From Luteimonas chenhongjianii (GTDB taxonomy: Bacteria; Pseudomonadota; Gammaproteobacteria; Xanthomonadales; Xanthomonadaceae), in assembly GCF_002327105.1 (NCBI RefSeq), contig NZ_CP023406.1, forward strand, positions 2,046,001 to 2,110,000: a stretch of 64,000 nucleotides of DNA, given 5' to 3'. Shown here piece by piece: positions 47,953-56,948 of this stretch. Both the position numbers and the translations under genes were made by a program. Below the pieces are notes generated by a model. That model worked only from the letters and a program-made list of their open reading frames with translations. It had not been told where the DNA came from and searched no databases. The number at the start of each line of letters is the position of its first letter. Within the stretch, counting starts at the first letter, position 1.

Positions 47953-50112
47953 TCAGGCGGGCGCCGCCTCGTTGCGGCGCACGCCTGCGGTGATGGTGTG
48001 CAGCAGCGCCGTTGCCGCCTCGACCTTGAACACCGCTACGGTCTGGGTCAGCGCCACTGCCTGTTCTTCCATGGCCCGCGCGGCAGCGGAGGCTTCTTCC
48101 ACCAGCGCGGCGTTCTGCTGGGTGGTCTCGTCCATCTGGGTGATGGTCTGGTTGACCTGTTCGATTCCCGACGCCTGCTCCTGCGAGGCGGCGGCGATCT
48201 CGGCCATGATGTCGGTCACGCGCTGCACCGACGACACGATCTCGCCCATGGTCTTGCCGGCCTGGCCGGCAAGCGCCGCGCCCTCGGACACCTTGCCGGT
48301 GGAGTCGTCGATCAGACCCTTGATCTCCTTGGCCGCGGCCGCGCTGCGCTGCGCCAGCGTGCGTACTTCCGATGCGACCACCGCGAAGCCGCGGCCCTGT
48401 TCGCCGGCGCGCGCCGCTTCGACGGCGGCGTTGAGGGCGAGGATGTTGGTCTGGAAGGCGATGCCGTCGATGACCGAGATGATGTCGGCGATCTTGCGCG
48501 AGGACTTCTCGATGTCGGCCATGGTGGTGACGACCTGGCCGACGACATCACCGCCCTGCGAGGCGACCGAGGCCGCGCCGATCGCCAGCTGGTTGGCCTG
48601 GCGGGCGTGGTCTGCGTTCTGGCGCACGGTGGAGGTGAGTTCCTCCATCGAGGCCGCGGTTTCCTCGAGGTTGGCGGCCTGCTGCTCGGTGCGACGCGAC
48701 AGATCGTTGTTGCCCGAGGCGATCTCCGACGACGCGGTGCCGATGGCGCCCGACGCTTCCTGGATACGGCTGACGATGCCGGTGAGCTGGGCGACGGTCG
48801 TATTGGCGTCGTCGCGCATCCGTGCGAACACGCCCCGGAAGTCGCCATCCATGCGGGCGGTGAGGTCGCCGCGGGCGATGGCCTGCAGCATGCGGGATAC
48901 ATCGGCCAGGTTCCCGTCCGCTGTCTGCATCAGTCGATTGAGGCCATCCACCATGGCGTGGAAGTCGTACTCGAAGCGGTCGGCATCGCCGCGCACGGCG
49001 AAATCGCCCTGGGCTGCGGCGGCGACCAGGCGCCGGATCTCGACGTTGATCGCGGTGAGATTGGCCTTGGCCGTGTCCATGGTCTCGGTGAGGACCGCCT
49101 TTTCGCCGGGCAGGCGGTCCATGTCCTGCGTCAGGTCCCCCACGGCGTAGCGCTGGATCACTTCGACCAGGCGCATCTTCACTGCGATGTGCGCGGCGAC
49201 CAGCTGGTTGGTGCCCGCCACCATGGCGCCGTACTCGCCGGGGAACGCCCCGGCGTCCATGCGGTAACTGATCGTACCGGCCTCGTGTGCCTGGGCCATG
49301 TCGTGTTGGGCAGCGATGACCGCGCGCAGCTGGTCCTGCATCCGCTGCATGGCCGCGAGAACGTCGCCGGTCTCGTCACCGCGCCCACGCTCGATCGTCC
49401 CGCCAAGGTCTCCGCGGCTGACCCGGTTGGCGGCATCGAGTGCGTGGCGCAGCGGGCGGGTGATGCCGCGCGTCAGCAGCCAGGCGATCGCAGCGCCGGC
49501 AAGCAGCGCCACGCCAGCCGCGACGAGCATCACCAAGGCGAAGCCGTCGGCCGTCGCCATCGCGGTGGCTGCCGCCTGGCGGTTGTTGGCCTCCTGCAGT
49601 TCGATGAAGGCGTTGATACGCGCCAGCCAGGCCACGAATGCGGGCGCGGCCTCGCTCCCGAGCAGCTGCCGCGCGCCTTCCGGATCGTCCGCAAGGCGCA
49701 GTTCCCGCAAGCGGGCGACCAGCGACCGTGTCTCCGCATCGGCTGCCTGGACAGCGTCGTGCAGCACGCGCTCCTGCGGATCGGCCGAGCGACCAACCAG
49801 CGCCGCAAGCGGCTTCGCAGCTTCGACATAGGCGCCGGCCAGCGTGTCGATCGCGGCCTCGGCCGCGGCGGCGGCCTCGGGATCATCGGCCAGCACCAGG
49901 TCGCGGATCGCGATGGCGCGGTCGTGCACGCTGCCGCGCAGATCGATCGCATGGCGCTGCTTGACGGCGTTGACGTCGTTGATCACGTGCAGGCCGTCAC
50001 TGATGCGCCCCACGCGCTCGATGCCCACGGCCGTCAGAACCACCATCAGTGCGATGACGCAGGAGAAGCCGACAGCCAGACGCTGTCCGATCCGCAGGTT
50101 GGCAAATTTCAT
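47953..50112 (-). CDS. Methyl-accepting chemotaxis protein, multi-HAMP
   Basis: 719 residues starting [12 protein letters not shown]. Spans at 12-31 and 191-213 enclose a helical ligand domain; a canonical HAMP and a run of further HAMP-like helices (about 215-440) follow, then a signalling domain nearly identical to that of the other MCP. There is no C-terminal CheR tether (it ends RRNEAAPA). ATG 50112 was chosen over an upstream frame at 50172 because the membrane-anchor sequence begins there. A weaker sigma-28-like site lies 66-92 bases upstream. Ligand unknown. Confidence 0.94.
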   Translation of the reverse strand: MKFANLRIGQRLAVGFSCVIALMVVLTAVGIERVGRISDGLHVINDVNAVKQRHAIDLRGSVHDRAIAIRDLVLADDPEAAAAAEAAIDTLAGAYVEAAKPLAALVGRSADPQERVLHDAVQAADAETRSLVARLRELRLADDPEGARQLLGSEAAPAFVAWLARINAFIELQEANNRQAAATAMATADGFALVMLVAAGVALLAGAAIAWLLTRGITRPLRHALDAANRVSRGDLGGTIERGRGDETGDVLAAMQRMQDQLRAVIAAQHDMAQAHEAGTISYRMDAGAFPGEYGAMVAGTNQLVAAHIAVKMRLVEVIQRYAVGDLTQDMDRLPGEKAVLTETMDTAKANLTAINVEIRRLVAAAAQGDFAVRGDADRFEYDFHAMVDGLNRLMQTADGNLADVSRMLQAIARGDLTARMDGDFRGVFARMRDDANTTVAQLTGIVSRIQEASGAIGTASSEIASGNNDLSRRTEQQAANLEETAASMEELTSTVRQNADHARQANQLAIGAASVASQGGDVVGQVVTTMADIEKSSRKIADIISVIDGIAFQTNILALNAAVEAARAGEQGRGFAVVASEVRTLAQRSAAAAKEIKGLIDDSTGKVSEGAALAGQAGKTMGEIVSSVQRVTDIMAEIAAASQEQASGIEQVNQTITQMDETTQQNAALVEEASAAARAMEEQAVALTQTVAVFKVEAATALLHTITAGVRRNEAAPA
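48059..48821. repeat. Copy 2 of a near-identical MCP signalling-domain segment
   Basis: Partner of 43823-44585 in direct orientation. The sequence diverges sharply outside these limits, which suggests gene conversion or recent domain duplication. Confidence 0.9.
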
Positions 50113-50177
50113 CGAAGTCCATCGAATGTTGCCGGGACGCGCAGCGGCGCTGCGGAAGCGTCTGTCGGCCACGGTGG

Positions 50178-50204
50178 ATAGCGGCGTTCGTCACCATCTC
50201 TAAA
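50178..50204 (-). promoter_or_regulatory. Weak sigma-28-like site before the second MCP
   Basis: The -10 GCCGCTAT is identical to that of the STAS gene promoter, including the following CCAC; the -35 (TTTAGAGA) is poor at 11-base spacing. Confidence 0.42.
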
Positions 50205-50794
50205 GCGGTACGGGTACGGATTTTTGAATGTGATTCATGTCGCGGATGGCAATGTGCGAATGCTGTGAAGACCGGCGTTAGCGCTGGAAAGCGGCCCGCC
50301 CCCGTATCTCCACGCCATCAACAAGGGAGCGCCGAAGCTGCTTGCGTCAATGAGGCGGCAGTCGAAACGCCGCCTTGGCGGGCCGCGCATAACAGCGGCC
50401 GGGCAACGCGTGTCGCACACCATCTTCGTACGTGATACAGGTCCGTCGACGGGCGCGACGGCTGTCGATGCAGCCGCCCACGCCTCGTCATGAAGGTGCT
50501 GCACCGGTAATCGGGCGCGCCTCTTCCAGTTGCGGTGGACGAATGCCGATCGCCTGGTTTCGCCCTCGCAAGTCGACAAGGTCGCGAGTCGCATCACGGA
50601 GATGTCCTGCGGTTGCAGCGCACGCCTGTCGGACCCTTCGAGCGTGATGCGGGCGTGGCGGGCATCGGGCTACTCATGTGGCCCTGGCAGGGGCCGGTTG
50701 CCGCGATGGCTGTACGTGACAGTCGGCGACGCGCGGATCCAGGGCGCGGCGGCGCTGGAAGGCGCGCGGCGGAGCGGCAGTCGCAGGCAAGCGA
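50205..50794. other. 590-bp gap with no supported gene between the second cheA and the multi-HAMP MCP
   Basis: The longest non-coding stretch of the window. The first part (about 50210-50450) is visibly richer in A and T than its surroundings. A minus-strand frame 50235-50597 would give 120 residues (with FGAPLLMAWRYGGGPLSS) but has no ribosome site and no recognised family. It may be a gene remnant or a dispersed repeat. Confidence 0.5.
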
Positions 50795-52789
50795 TCAGGC
50801 CGCGTGCGGCACCCGCAGCGAGCGCACCAGGCCACCGACGTCGACGATCAGCGCCACGCGTCCATCGCCGAGAATCGTCGCGCCGGAAATGCCCTCCACG
50901 CGGCGGTAGTTGTTCTCGAGGTTCTTGACCACGACCTGCTGCTGTCCGAGCAGTTCGTCGACTTCCAGCGCGAGCTTCTGGCCGTCGCCTTCGACCACCA
51001 CGACGAGCGCATCGTCGCGGCGCGGCTGGCCGTAGCGGTAGTGCTCGTTGAGCGAGACCAGCGGCAGGTACTCGCCGCGCACCCGCAGCACCCGTCCTTC
51101 ACCGACCATGCGGCGCACGTCGGCAGCGTCGGGCTGCAGCGCTTCGATGACGTGCGACAGCGGCAGGATCAGCGTTTCCTCGCCCACCGCGACGGTCATG
51201 CCGTCGAGGATCGCGAGGGTGAGTGGCAGGCGGATCACCACGCGGGTGCCATGGCCGAGCGTGCTTTCGAGCTGTACTTCGCCGCCCAGGGCCTGGATGT
51301 TGCGGCGGACCACGTCCATGCCGACGCCGCGTCCGGAGAGATCGGTGACCGCGTCGGCGGTGGAGAATCCGGGCTGGAAGATCAGGTCCCACACCTGGGC
51401 ATCGGTGGGCTTGTCGGGCACGGCCAGGCCGCGCTCGGCGGCCTTGGCGAGGATGCGTTCGCGGTCCAGACCACGCCCGTCGTCCGCAACTTCGATGACG
51501 ATATGCCCGCCCTGGTGGGAGGCGGCGAGGGTGATGGTGCCGGTGCCGTCCTTGCCGGCGGCCACGCGCGCGTCGGGCAGCTCGAGGCCGTGGTCGATCG
51601 AGTTGCGTACCAGGTGCACCAGCGGATCGGCGATCTTCTCGATCAGGCCCTTGTCGAGCTCGGTGCCTTCGCCGAGCGTGCGCAGGCGCACCTGCTTGCC
51701 GAGGCGCGCGGACAGATCGCGCACCAGGCGCGGGAAACGGCGGAAGACCGCCTCGACCGGAAGCATGCGCACGCCGATCACGGCTTCCTGGAGATCGCGC
51801 GTATTGCGCTCGAGCAGGTCGAGACCTTCGAACAGGCGCTCGGCCAGGGCCGGATCAAGCTTGGCGCTGATCTGCTTGAGCATCGCCTGGGTGATGACCA
51901 GTTCGCCGACCAGGTTGATCAGCCCGTCGATCTTGTCGGTGCTCACGCGGATCGAACTTTCGGCCGCTTCAGGCGTGCCGTTGCGCTGCTCGTTCGCGGC
52001 AACGGGGCCGGCCTGGACTTGCTCGAGTTCCACGGGCATCGCCAGGTCGGGCGCGGAGGCGTCGGCCACCGCATCGGCAAGGATCGCCTCGATCTCGAGT
52101 TCGCAATCGTCCTCCACCCAGGCGAAGGCTTCGGTCACGGCGCTGCGCGGCAATGCGCCGATCAGGCCCAGATCCCAGGCGAGATAGGCCTCGAGCGGAT
52201 CCATCTGCTCGAACCCGGGCAGGCGCTCGGTGCGGCAGGCGACGTCGAGCGTGCCCAGGCGGTCGAGCTCGCGGATGATGCGCAGCGGGTCGTTGCCGCT
52301 CATGAACAGCGACGGCGCCGGGGTGAAGCCGATACGCCAGCCGACGGGTTCGACCGCTGGCGCCTCGACCGCCACCAGGGCCGCGGCCGCGGGTGCGTCG
52401 TTGCCGGCAAGCACGCCGTTAAGCCGCGCCTGCACCGCCTGCGATGCCTGCGGGTCGGCGGGATGGCCGGTCTCCGCTTCGCCGAGCAGCGCGCGCAGCA
52501 CGTCGACCGATGCCAGCATCGCGTCGATGCCGGCGCCGGATACGGCACGCTTGCCGGCCCGCAGTTCGTCGAGCAGGGTCTCGAGCACGTGGGTCAGCGC
52601 AGCGACCGCCTCGAAGCCGAAGGTGGCCGCGCCGCCCTTGATCGAGTGGGCGGCGCGGAAGATCGAATTGATCAGTTCCGCGTCACGGTCACCCTGTTCG
52701 AGCTGCAGCAGGCCCGCCTCCATGGCTTCGAGTCCTTCCCGGCTTTCCTCGAAGAAAGTGGCGTGAAAACGCTGCATGTCCATGCTCAT
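50795..52789 (-). CDS. cheA: Chemotaxis histidine kinase CheA, first copy (with P2 domain)
   Basis: 664 residues. P1 phospho-His48 is in FRAAHSIKGGA. A P2-like CheY-binding region (about 155-250, GWRIGFTPAPSLFMSGNDPLRI) is followed by dimerisation P3, the HATPase P4 with HLVRNSIDHGLELP, DDGRGLD and GRGVGMDVVR, and the C-terminal CheW-like P5. It is the classical five-domain form. The start at 52789 (several close ATGs) is set by the SMDMQRFHATFFEES N-terminus. It follows cheY by 44 bases and is transcribed behind the STAS-cheY pair. Confidence 0.95.
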   Translation of the reverse strand: MSMDMQRFHATFFEESREGLEAMEAGLLQLEQGDRDAELINSIFRAAHSIKGGAATFGFEAVAALTHVLETLLDELRAGKRAVSGAGIDAMLASVDVLRALLGEAETGHPADPQASQAVQARLNGVLAGNDAPAAAALVAVEAPAVEPVGWRIGFTPAPSLFMSGNDPLRIIRELDRLGTLDVACRTERLPGFEQMDPLEAYLAWDLGLIGALPRSAVTEAFAWVEDDCELEIEAILADAVADASAPDLAMPVELEQVQAGPVAANEQRNGTPEAAESSIRVSTDKIDGLINLVGELVITQAMLKQISAKLDPALAERLFEGLDLLERNTRDLQEAVIGVRMLPVEAVFRRFPRLVRDLSARLGKQVRLRTLGEGTELDKGLIEKIADPLVHLVRNSIDHGLELPDARVAAGKDGTGTITLAASHQGGHIVIEVADDGRGLDRERILAKAAERGLAVPDKPTDAQVWDLIFQPGFSTADAVTDLSGRGVGMDVVRRNIQALGGEVQLESTLGHGTRVVIRLPLTLAILDGMTVAVGEETLILPLSHVIEALQPDAADVRRMVGEGRVLRVRGEYLPLVSLNEHYRYGQPRRDDALVVVVEGDGQKLALEVDELLGQQQVVVKNLENNYRRVEGISGATILGDGRVALIVDVGGLVRSLRVPHAA

Positions 52790-52833
52790 GGGAACTCGGC
52801 CTGCGATCGATGTGCGTGATGGGGCAACGGCTG

Positions 52834-53199
52834 TCAGCCCAGGACCTTCTGGACGGTGGCGACCAGCTGCTCGGGGTTGAACGGCTTGACCAGCCACCCG
52901 GTCGCGCCCGCCGCCTTGCCTTCGGCCTTCTTGTCGGCCGCCGACTCGGTGGTCAGCATCAGCATCGGGGTGAACTTGTAATCGGGCAGGCCGCGCAGGG
53001 CGCGGATCAGCGCGATTCCGTCCATGTTCGGCATGTTGACGTCGGTGACCACTGCGCTGAAGCGCTGGCCCTGGGCGCGTCCGAGGGCGATCTGGCCATC
53101 CTCGGCCTCGTCGACGGTGAAGCCGGCCGAGGTGAGGGCGAAGGAGACCATCTGGCGCATCGAGGCCGAATCGTCCACTACAAGAATGCGTGCGCTCAT
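52834..53199 (-). CDS. CheY-type single-domain response regulator (coupled to STAS gene)
   Basis: 121 residues, a lone receiver with VVDDSASMRQMV, phospho-Asp53 in VVTDVNMPNMDG and the switch Lys in VKPFNPEQL. It may pass phosphate from the adjacent cheA. It lacks an obvious output domain. It is translated in overlap with the STAS gene (its ATG overlaps the STAS stop) and precedes cheA, an arrangement seen in alternative chemosensory operons. It differs clearly from the other CheY next to cheZ, which resembles E. coli CheY more closely. Confidence 0.93.
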   Translation of the reverse strand: MSARILVVDDSASMRQMVSFALTSAGFTVDEAEDGQIALGRAQGQRFSAVVTDVNMPNMDGIALIRALRGLPDYKFTPMLMLTTESAADKKAEGKAAGATGWLVKPFNPEQLVATVQKVLG

Positions 53200-53516
53200 G
53201 CGCCGTTCTCCACTGTGCTTGCGTCTGTTGCGTTTGAGGGGTCGGCGGCGCCGAGGCCGAGCGCTGTGCCCAGCCCGAGCAGCCGTGCCGCGTCGTGCAG
53301 CGCCTCGCTGCAACCACGCAGCTCGGTCGGATGGCCGATGCCGGCGCGGCTTGCGAAGAACGCACACAGCACCTGCAGCCCGGCGGTATGCACCCGGCGC
53401 ACGTCGGCGGCGTCGAGAACGACGGCGTGCGCGGAACTCAGGAAGGGCGCGAGCCGCTCCTTCAATCCGGTGCTGGCCTCGATGCCGAGGTCATCGCCTA
53501 GGTGCACGGTGTCCAT
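53196..53516 (-). CDS. STAS-domain protein in chemotaxis operon
   Basis: 106 residues covering one STAS (anti-sigma factor antagonist-like) domain: HLGDDLGIEASTGLKERL, VVLDAADVRRVHTAGLQVL (a possible phospho-Thr in the HTAGLQ loop) and LRGCSEALHDAARLLGL. It overlaps the following cheY by 4 bases and has its own sigma-28 promoter. In such operons STAS proteins may tie CheA/CheY signalling to a partner switch or act as scaffolds; no anti-sigma partner was seen in the window. Confidence 0.88.
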   Translation of the reverse strand: MDTVHLGDDLGIEASTGLKERLAPFLSSAHAVVLDAADVRRVHTAGLQVLCAFFASRAGIGHPTELRGCSEALHDAARLLGLGTALGLGAADPSNATDASTVENGA

Positions 53517-53551
53517 CAGGTCTCCGACTGGGAAAAGGGGGTGCGGAGTGG

Positions 53552-53578
53552 ATAGCGGCGTCGAGTCGACGATCTTTA
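53552..53578 (-). promoter_or_regulatory. Sigma-28 (FliA) promoter of the STAS-cheY-cheA operon
   Basis: TAAAGATC, an exact 11-base spacer, GCCGCTAT: 6/8 and 6/8 to the consensus, about 36 bases before the STAS start codon. Confidence 0.75.
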
Positions 53579-53600
53579 GAGCGCCGGCGCGCAGAAGTGC

Positions 53601-54377
53601 TCAGCGGGGCGGAAACAGCGGGATCGCCATCAGCTTGGCCGAGTCCAGCAGCAGCGTGACCATGCCGCCGAGGCGCGCGATGCCGCGGATGCGGTGGTCG
53701 CCGACTGGTGCCAGGCGCGAGGTATGGGTGCCTTCGATCTGCGCGTCCCCGATCAGCACAACGTCCTCGACCGCCGACACCCGCAGGCCCAGCACATCGC
53801 CGCCGTCGTCGAGCACGATGATCCGGGTCAGCGCGGTCTCCTCGACCGCGGCCGCGCCGAGCTGGAGGCCGAGATCGACCACCGGCACAACCTGGCCGCG
53901 CAGATTCATGACCCCGCCCAGGCAAGGCGCCGCGCCGCGCAGCGCCAGCAGCGGCGATGGCAGCACCACTTCGCGGATCTTCAGCAGCTCGATCGCATAG
54001 GCCTGCGCGCCGCAGCGCAGGCGCAGCCAGCGGGCGAGACGATCGGCGCTGCGCCGCTGCTGTGGAGCCGCGGGCGTGGCGTCGCGTACTTCGCCCGGCA
54101 CGCGCGGCAACGGCGCGATCGCGATCCTGGCGGCAGGCGGGACCGCACTCGGCGCTGCCGGTCGCGAGGCAGGCGCAGGCGGCGCCTCCGCGACCACGCT
54201 TGGCGCAGGCGGCACAGCCGGCACGGGCGACGCCTGGGCCGCGAGGACCGGTGGCGGCGCGGTCGTGACCGCGGGCTGCGCCGCCGACACGGCCGAAGCG
54301 GCGGGCGCTGGCGCCCGCTCGACCGGCGTCGCCAGCAGCATGCCGAGGTAGTCGTCGACGACGCCGGCGGCGCTCAT
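53601..54377 (-). CDS. parP: ParP-like chemotaxis scaffold with C-terminal CheW domain
   Basis: 258 residues. Residues 1-110 are Pro/Ala-rich, with a short N-terminal VDDYLGMLL. Residues about 113-255 form a CheW-like domain (WLRLRCGAQAYAIELLKIREVV, GVMNLRGQVVPVVDLGLQL). This is the layout of Vibrio ParP, which binds ParC through its N-terminus and CheA through the CheW-like part, to place polar chemotaxis arrays. It lies directly after the ParA-type gene with an ATGA overlap, as in Pseudomonas and Vibrio. A simple second CheW is the alternative. Confidence 0.8.
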   Translation of the reverse strand: MSAAGVVDDYLGMLLATPVERAPAPAASAVSAAQPAVTTAPPPVLAAQASPVPAVPPAPSVVAEAPPAPASRPAAPSAVPPAARIAIAPLPRVPGEVRDATPAAPQQRRSADRLARWLRLRCGAQAYAIELLKIREVVLPSPLLALRGAAPCLGGVMNLRGQVVPVVDLGLQLGAAAVEETALTRIIVLDDGGDVLGLRVSAVEDVVLIGDAQIEGTHTSRLAPVGDHRIRGIARLGGMVTLLLDSAKLMAIPLFPPR

Positions 54378-55153
54378 GCTGCCTGCTCCCCGGCCTGCTC
54401 CTCGGCCAGCAACCAGTCAAGGGCACGTGTATAGGCGGACATTGCGCGCCCCGGCACGTTGCCGCTGAAGACCTGGCCGGCGAGCACGTCGGCGTTGCTC
54501 AGCTGCGTGTCCACCGGAATCGCCTCGCTCCAGATGCGGTCGTGGTACTCCGTCTGCAGCTGGGCGAGCGTGTCGCGGCCGATGCGGGTGCGGCGGTCGT
54601 ACATGGTCGGGATGATCGAGACCGGCAATGGCCGTTGGCGCGAGCGCTCGACCATCTCGCCCGTGCGCACCATGCCGGCCAGACCGTACAGCGCGAGGGG
54701 CTCGCACTGGGTGGGCACGATCAGGCGATCGGCCGCCGCCAGGGCGTTGACCATCAACAGGCCCAGCGTGGGCGGGCAGTCGAGCAGGATCGCGTCGTGG
54801 CCCCCGGCATGGCGGGTGATCGCCTGCGACAGCGCCAGGCCCAGGCCCGGTTGGGTGGCGCTGCGCCGCTCCAGCGTGGCCAGGGCGGTCTGCGCGCAGA
54901 CGAAATCGAGCCCTTCCGTCGATGATGCCCGCAGCAGCGATTCAAGCGACGGCGGGGGCGAGCCGAACAGTTCGGCGACGCCTGGGGGCGGTGGATCGGT
55001 GGGCACGCCGAAGGCGCGGGTCAGCGACGCATGCGGATCGAGATCGACCAGCAGCACACGCAGGCCGCGCGCGACCATTGCGCGCCCTAGGGCGAGGGAA
55101 GTCGTGGTCTTGCCAACGCCTCCCTTCTGGTTGGCAATCGCCCAGACGCGCAT
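54374..55153 (-). CDS. parC: ParA-family ATPase ParC for chemotaxis array positioning
   Basis: 259 residues with a deviant Walker A (NQKGGVGKTTTS, residues 8-19), Walker A' DLDPHASLTR, and Walker B ILLDCPPTLGLLMVNAL. ParA-type ATPases in this locus localise chemoreceptor clusters at the old pole and secure their inheritance. The genes on both sides (motC-motD upstream, parP downstream) make this role far more likely than plasmid partition. Its start shares a base with the motD stop. Confidence 0.88.
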   Translation of the reverse strand: MRVWAIANQKGGVGKTTTSLALGRAMVARGLRVLLVDLDPHASLTRAFGVPTDPPPPGVAELFGSPPPSLESLLRASSTEGLDFVCAQTALATLERRSATQPGLGLALSQAITRHAGGHDAILLDCPPTLGLLMVNALAAADRLIVPTQCEPLALYGLAGMVRTGEMVERSRQRPLPVSIIPTMYDRRTRIGRDTLAQLQTEYHDRIWSEAIPVDTQLSNADVLAGQVFSGNVPGRAMSAYTRALDWLLAEEQAGEQAA

Positions 55154-56133
55154 CAGCTGTCTCCTTGCGGTGGGAGTTGGGGAGGGGGGGAGCGCCGCAC
55201 TGCGGTCGCGGCGACGGCCTGCGGGACAGGCGCGGCGGGATAGGTGGGCGGCGCGGGTGCGGGCGCAGGCGGCGTGGCCGGCCGCGGCGCGGCGGTGTCC
55301 GGCGTCGCCAGCACCATCAGCACCACGCGCCGGTTGGCATTACGTCCGGCGTCGGTGGTGTTTTCGGCCTTGGGTCGGTACTGGCCGTAGCCGACCATGA
55401 CCAGGCGCTCGGGCGCGAAGCGCTCGCTGACGAACAGGTGCACCACGCTCGCCGCGCGCGCCGCCGAGAGCTCCCAGTTGGAGGGGAACTGCGAGGTCGC
55501 GATCGGACGGTCGTCGGTATAGCCCTCGATGCGGATCGGATTGGGCAGGTCGCGCAGCACCACCGCCAGCCGGCCGAGCAGTTCGCGGGCGCCGAAGTCG
55601 AGCGTGGCCGAGCCGCTCGGGAACAGGATGTCGCTGTTGATCTCGACTTCCAGCCACAGGTCCGAGCGGCGCACGATGATCAGCTGAGCCTTGACCATCT
55701 CCGCCAGCGCGTCCTCCAGCTGCAGGGCCAGGCGGGCCAACTGCTGGCGCGATGCCTCGATCGACGCTGCGTCCGCGCCACCGTCGCCCATTCGGTCGCT
55801 GCGCATCTTGGATTCAAGCATCGGTCGGAGCGGCGAATCGAGCACTGGACTCGAGGTGGGCCCCTGGTGCGCGCCGCGTGGCACCGGGGTCGGGCGTCCA
55901 ACTGCGCTTTCCGGCTTCTGATTGTCTCCGATCTGGATTGGTTCGAGTGCACTCGGTGGCGCGTTGAAAGCGCTGGCCAGCGACGCGGCCACCGCACGGT
56001 ACTTGCCCTCGTTGAGCGAGGACACCGCATACATCACCACGAAGAATGCGAGCAGCAGCGTTACCAGGTCGCCATAGGGAACGGCCCAGGCTTCGTGGTT
56101 GGCGTGTTCCTCGTGCTTCCGTTTGCGGGCCAT
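55153..56133 (-). CDS. motD: Flagellar motor stator protein MotD (MotB-like)
   Basis: 326 residues. A short cytoplasmic N-terminus, one membrane span with the proton-channel Asp22 (VPYGDLVTLLLAFFVVMYA), a plug/linker region, and a C-terminal OmpA-like peptidoglycan-binding domain (about 165-280, EGYTDDRPI and SAARAASVVHLF). The tail is Pro/Ala-rich. Together with MotC it forms the second stator known from Pseudomonas. It follows motC by 12 bases. Confidence 0.93.
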   Translation of the reverse strand: MARKRKHEEHANHEAWAVPYGDLVTLLLAFFVVMYAVSSLNEGKYRAVAASLASAFNAPPSALEPIQIGDNQKPESAVGRPTPVPRGAHQGPTSSPVLDSPLRPMLESKMRSDRMGDGGADAASIEASRQQLARLALQLEDALAEMVKAQLIIVRRSDLWLEVEINSDILFPSGSATLDFGARELLGRLAVVLRDLPNPIRIEGYTDDRPIATSQFPSNWELSAARAASVVHLFVSERFAPERLVMVGYGQYRPKAENTTDAGRNANRRVVLMVLATPDTAAPRPATPPAPAPAPPTYPAAPVPQAVAATAVRRSPPPQLPPQGDS

Positions 56134-56145
56134 GGCGGTGCCGGA

Positions 56146-56886
56146 TCAGTGCAGGAAGCCGGCAAGCCGAGCCTCGATGTTGCGCGGGTTCTCGCCCTGC
56201 GCGATCGCGATGAGTCCTTCGATTGCCAGCTCGCGCTCGCCGCTGCGGCGCCCGATCACGCTCTTGAGCTTGGCCGCCATCGGCAGGAAGAACATGTTGG
56301 CCGAGGCGATGCCATAGATCGTGGCGGTGAACGCGGCGGCAATGCCATGGCCGAGCTTGCTGGGGTCGGCCAGATTCTTCATCACCGCAATCAGGCCCAG
56401 CACTGCGCCGACGATGCCCAGCGTGGGCGCATAGATGCCCATGCCTTCGAACACCTTGGCCGCGGCGAGATCATGGTGTTCCTCGCCCTGCAGTTCGATC
56501 TCCAGCATGTGCCGGATCGCTTCGGGCTCGACGCCATCGACAAGCATCTGCAGGCCCTTCTTGAGGAAGGGGTCGGTCTGCGCCGCGACATGGCTTTCCA
56601 GGCCCAGCAGACCCTGCTTGCGCGAGACGTTGCTCCACTCGATCAGCTGCGCGATCAGTGCCGCACGATCGGAGACCGGTGGCCTGACCACCCAGCCGGC
56701 GATTTTGAAGGCATGTTTGAGGGTGCTGCCGGGCGTGTGCAGCATGATCGCGGCGACAGTGCCGACCATGACGATCACGAAGGCGGCGGGCGACCAGAGC
56801 GCGCCCAGCCCCGCACCCTTGAGCACACTGCCGCCGATGATCGCAATCAGGGCAAGTACGAGTCCGGCGACGCTGAAGAGGTCCAT
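56146..56886 (-). CDS. motC: Flagellar motor stator protein MotC (MotA-like)
   Basis: 246 residues with four membrane segments and the conserved cytoplasmic loop containing GLLGLESHV and MLEIELQGEEHHD. The C-terminal MGIYAPTLGIVGAVLGLIAVM lines the ion channel. The absence of a MotA-type long loop and the pairing with MotD indicate the MotC family. It sits between cheA and motD. Confidence 0.93.
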   Translation of the reverse strand: MDLFSVAGLVLALIAIIGGSVLKGAGLGALWSPAAFVIVMVGTVAAIMLHTPGSTLKHAFKIAGWVVRPPVSDRAALIAQLIEWSNVSRKQGLLGLESHVAAQTDPFLKKGLQMLVDGVEPEAIRHMLEIELQGEEHHDLAAAKVFEGMGIYAPTLGIVGAVLGLIAVMKNLADPSKLGHGIAAAFTATIYGIASANMFFLPMAAKLKSVIGRRSGERELAIEGLIAIAQGENPRNIEARLAGFLH

Positions 56887-56948
56887 GGGATAGGTATCGG
56901 CGGAGACAGGCGAGACTTGAATGGAGGCGCCGACGGGCGGCGCCGGCT

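Noticed and set aside
47998..50181. Plus-strand frame opposite the second MCP
   Set aside because: The low-complexity His/Gly/Arg content is the mirror of MCP coiled-coil codons.
50670..50720. Sigma-54 promoter (TGGCAG ... TTGC) in the large gap
   Set aside because: Spacing between the GG and GC elements is two bases too long and the orientation points away from any gene.
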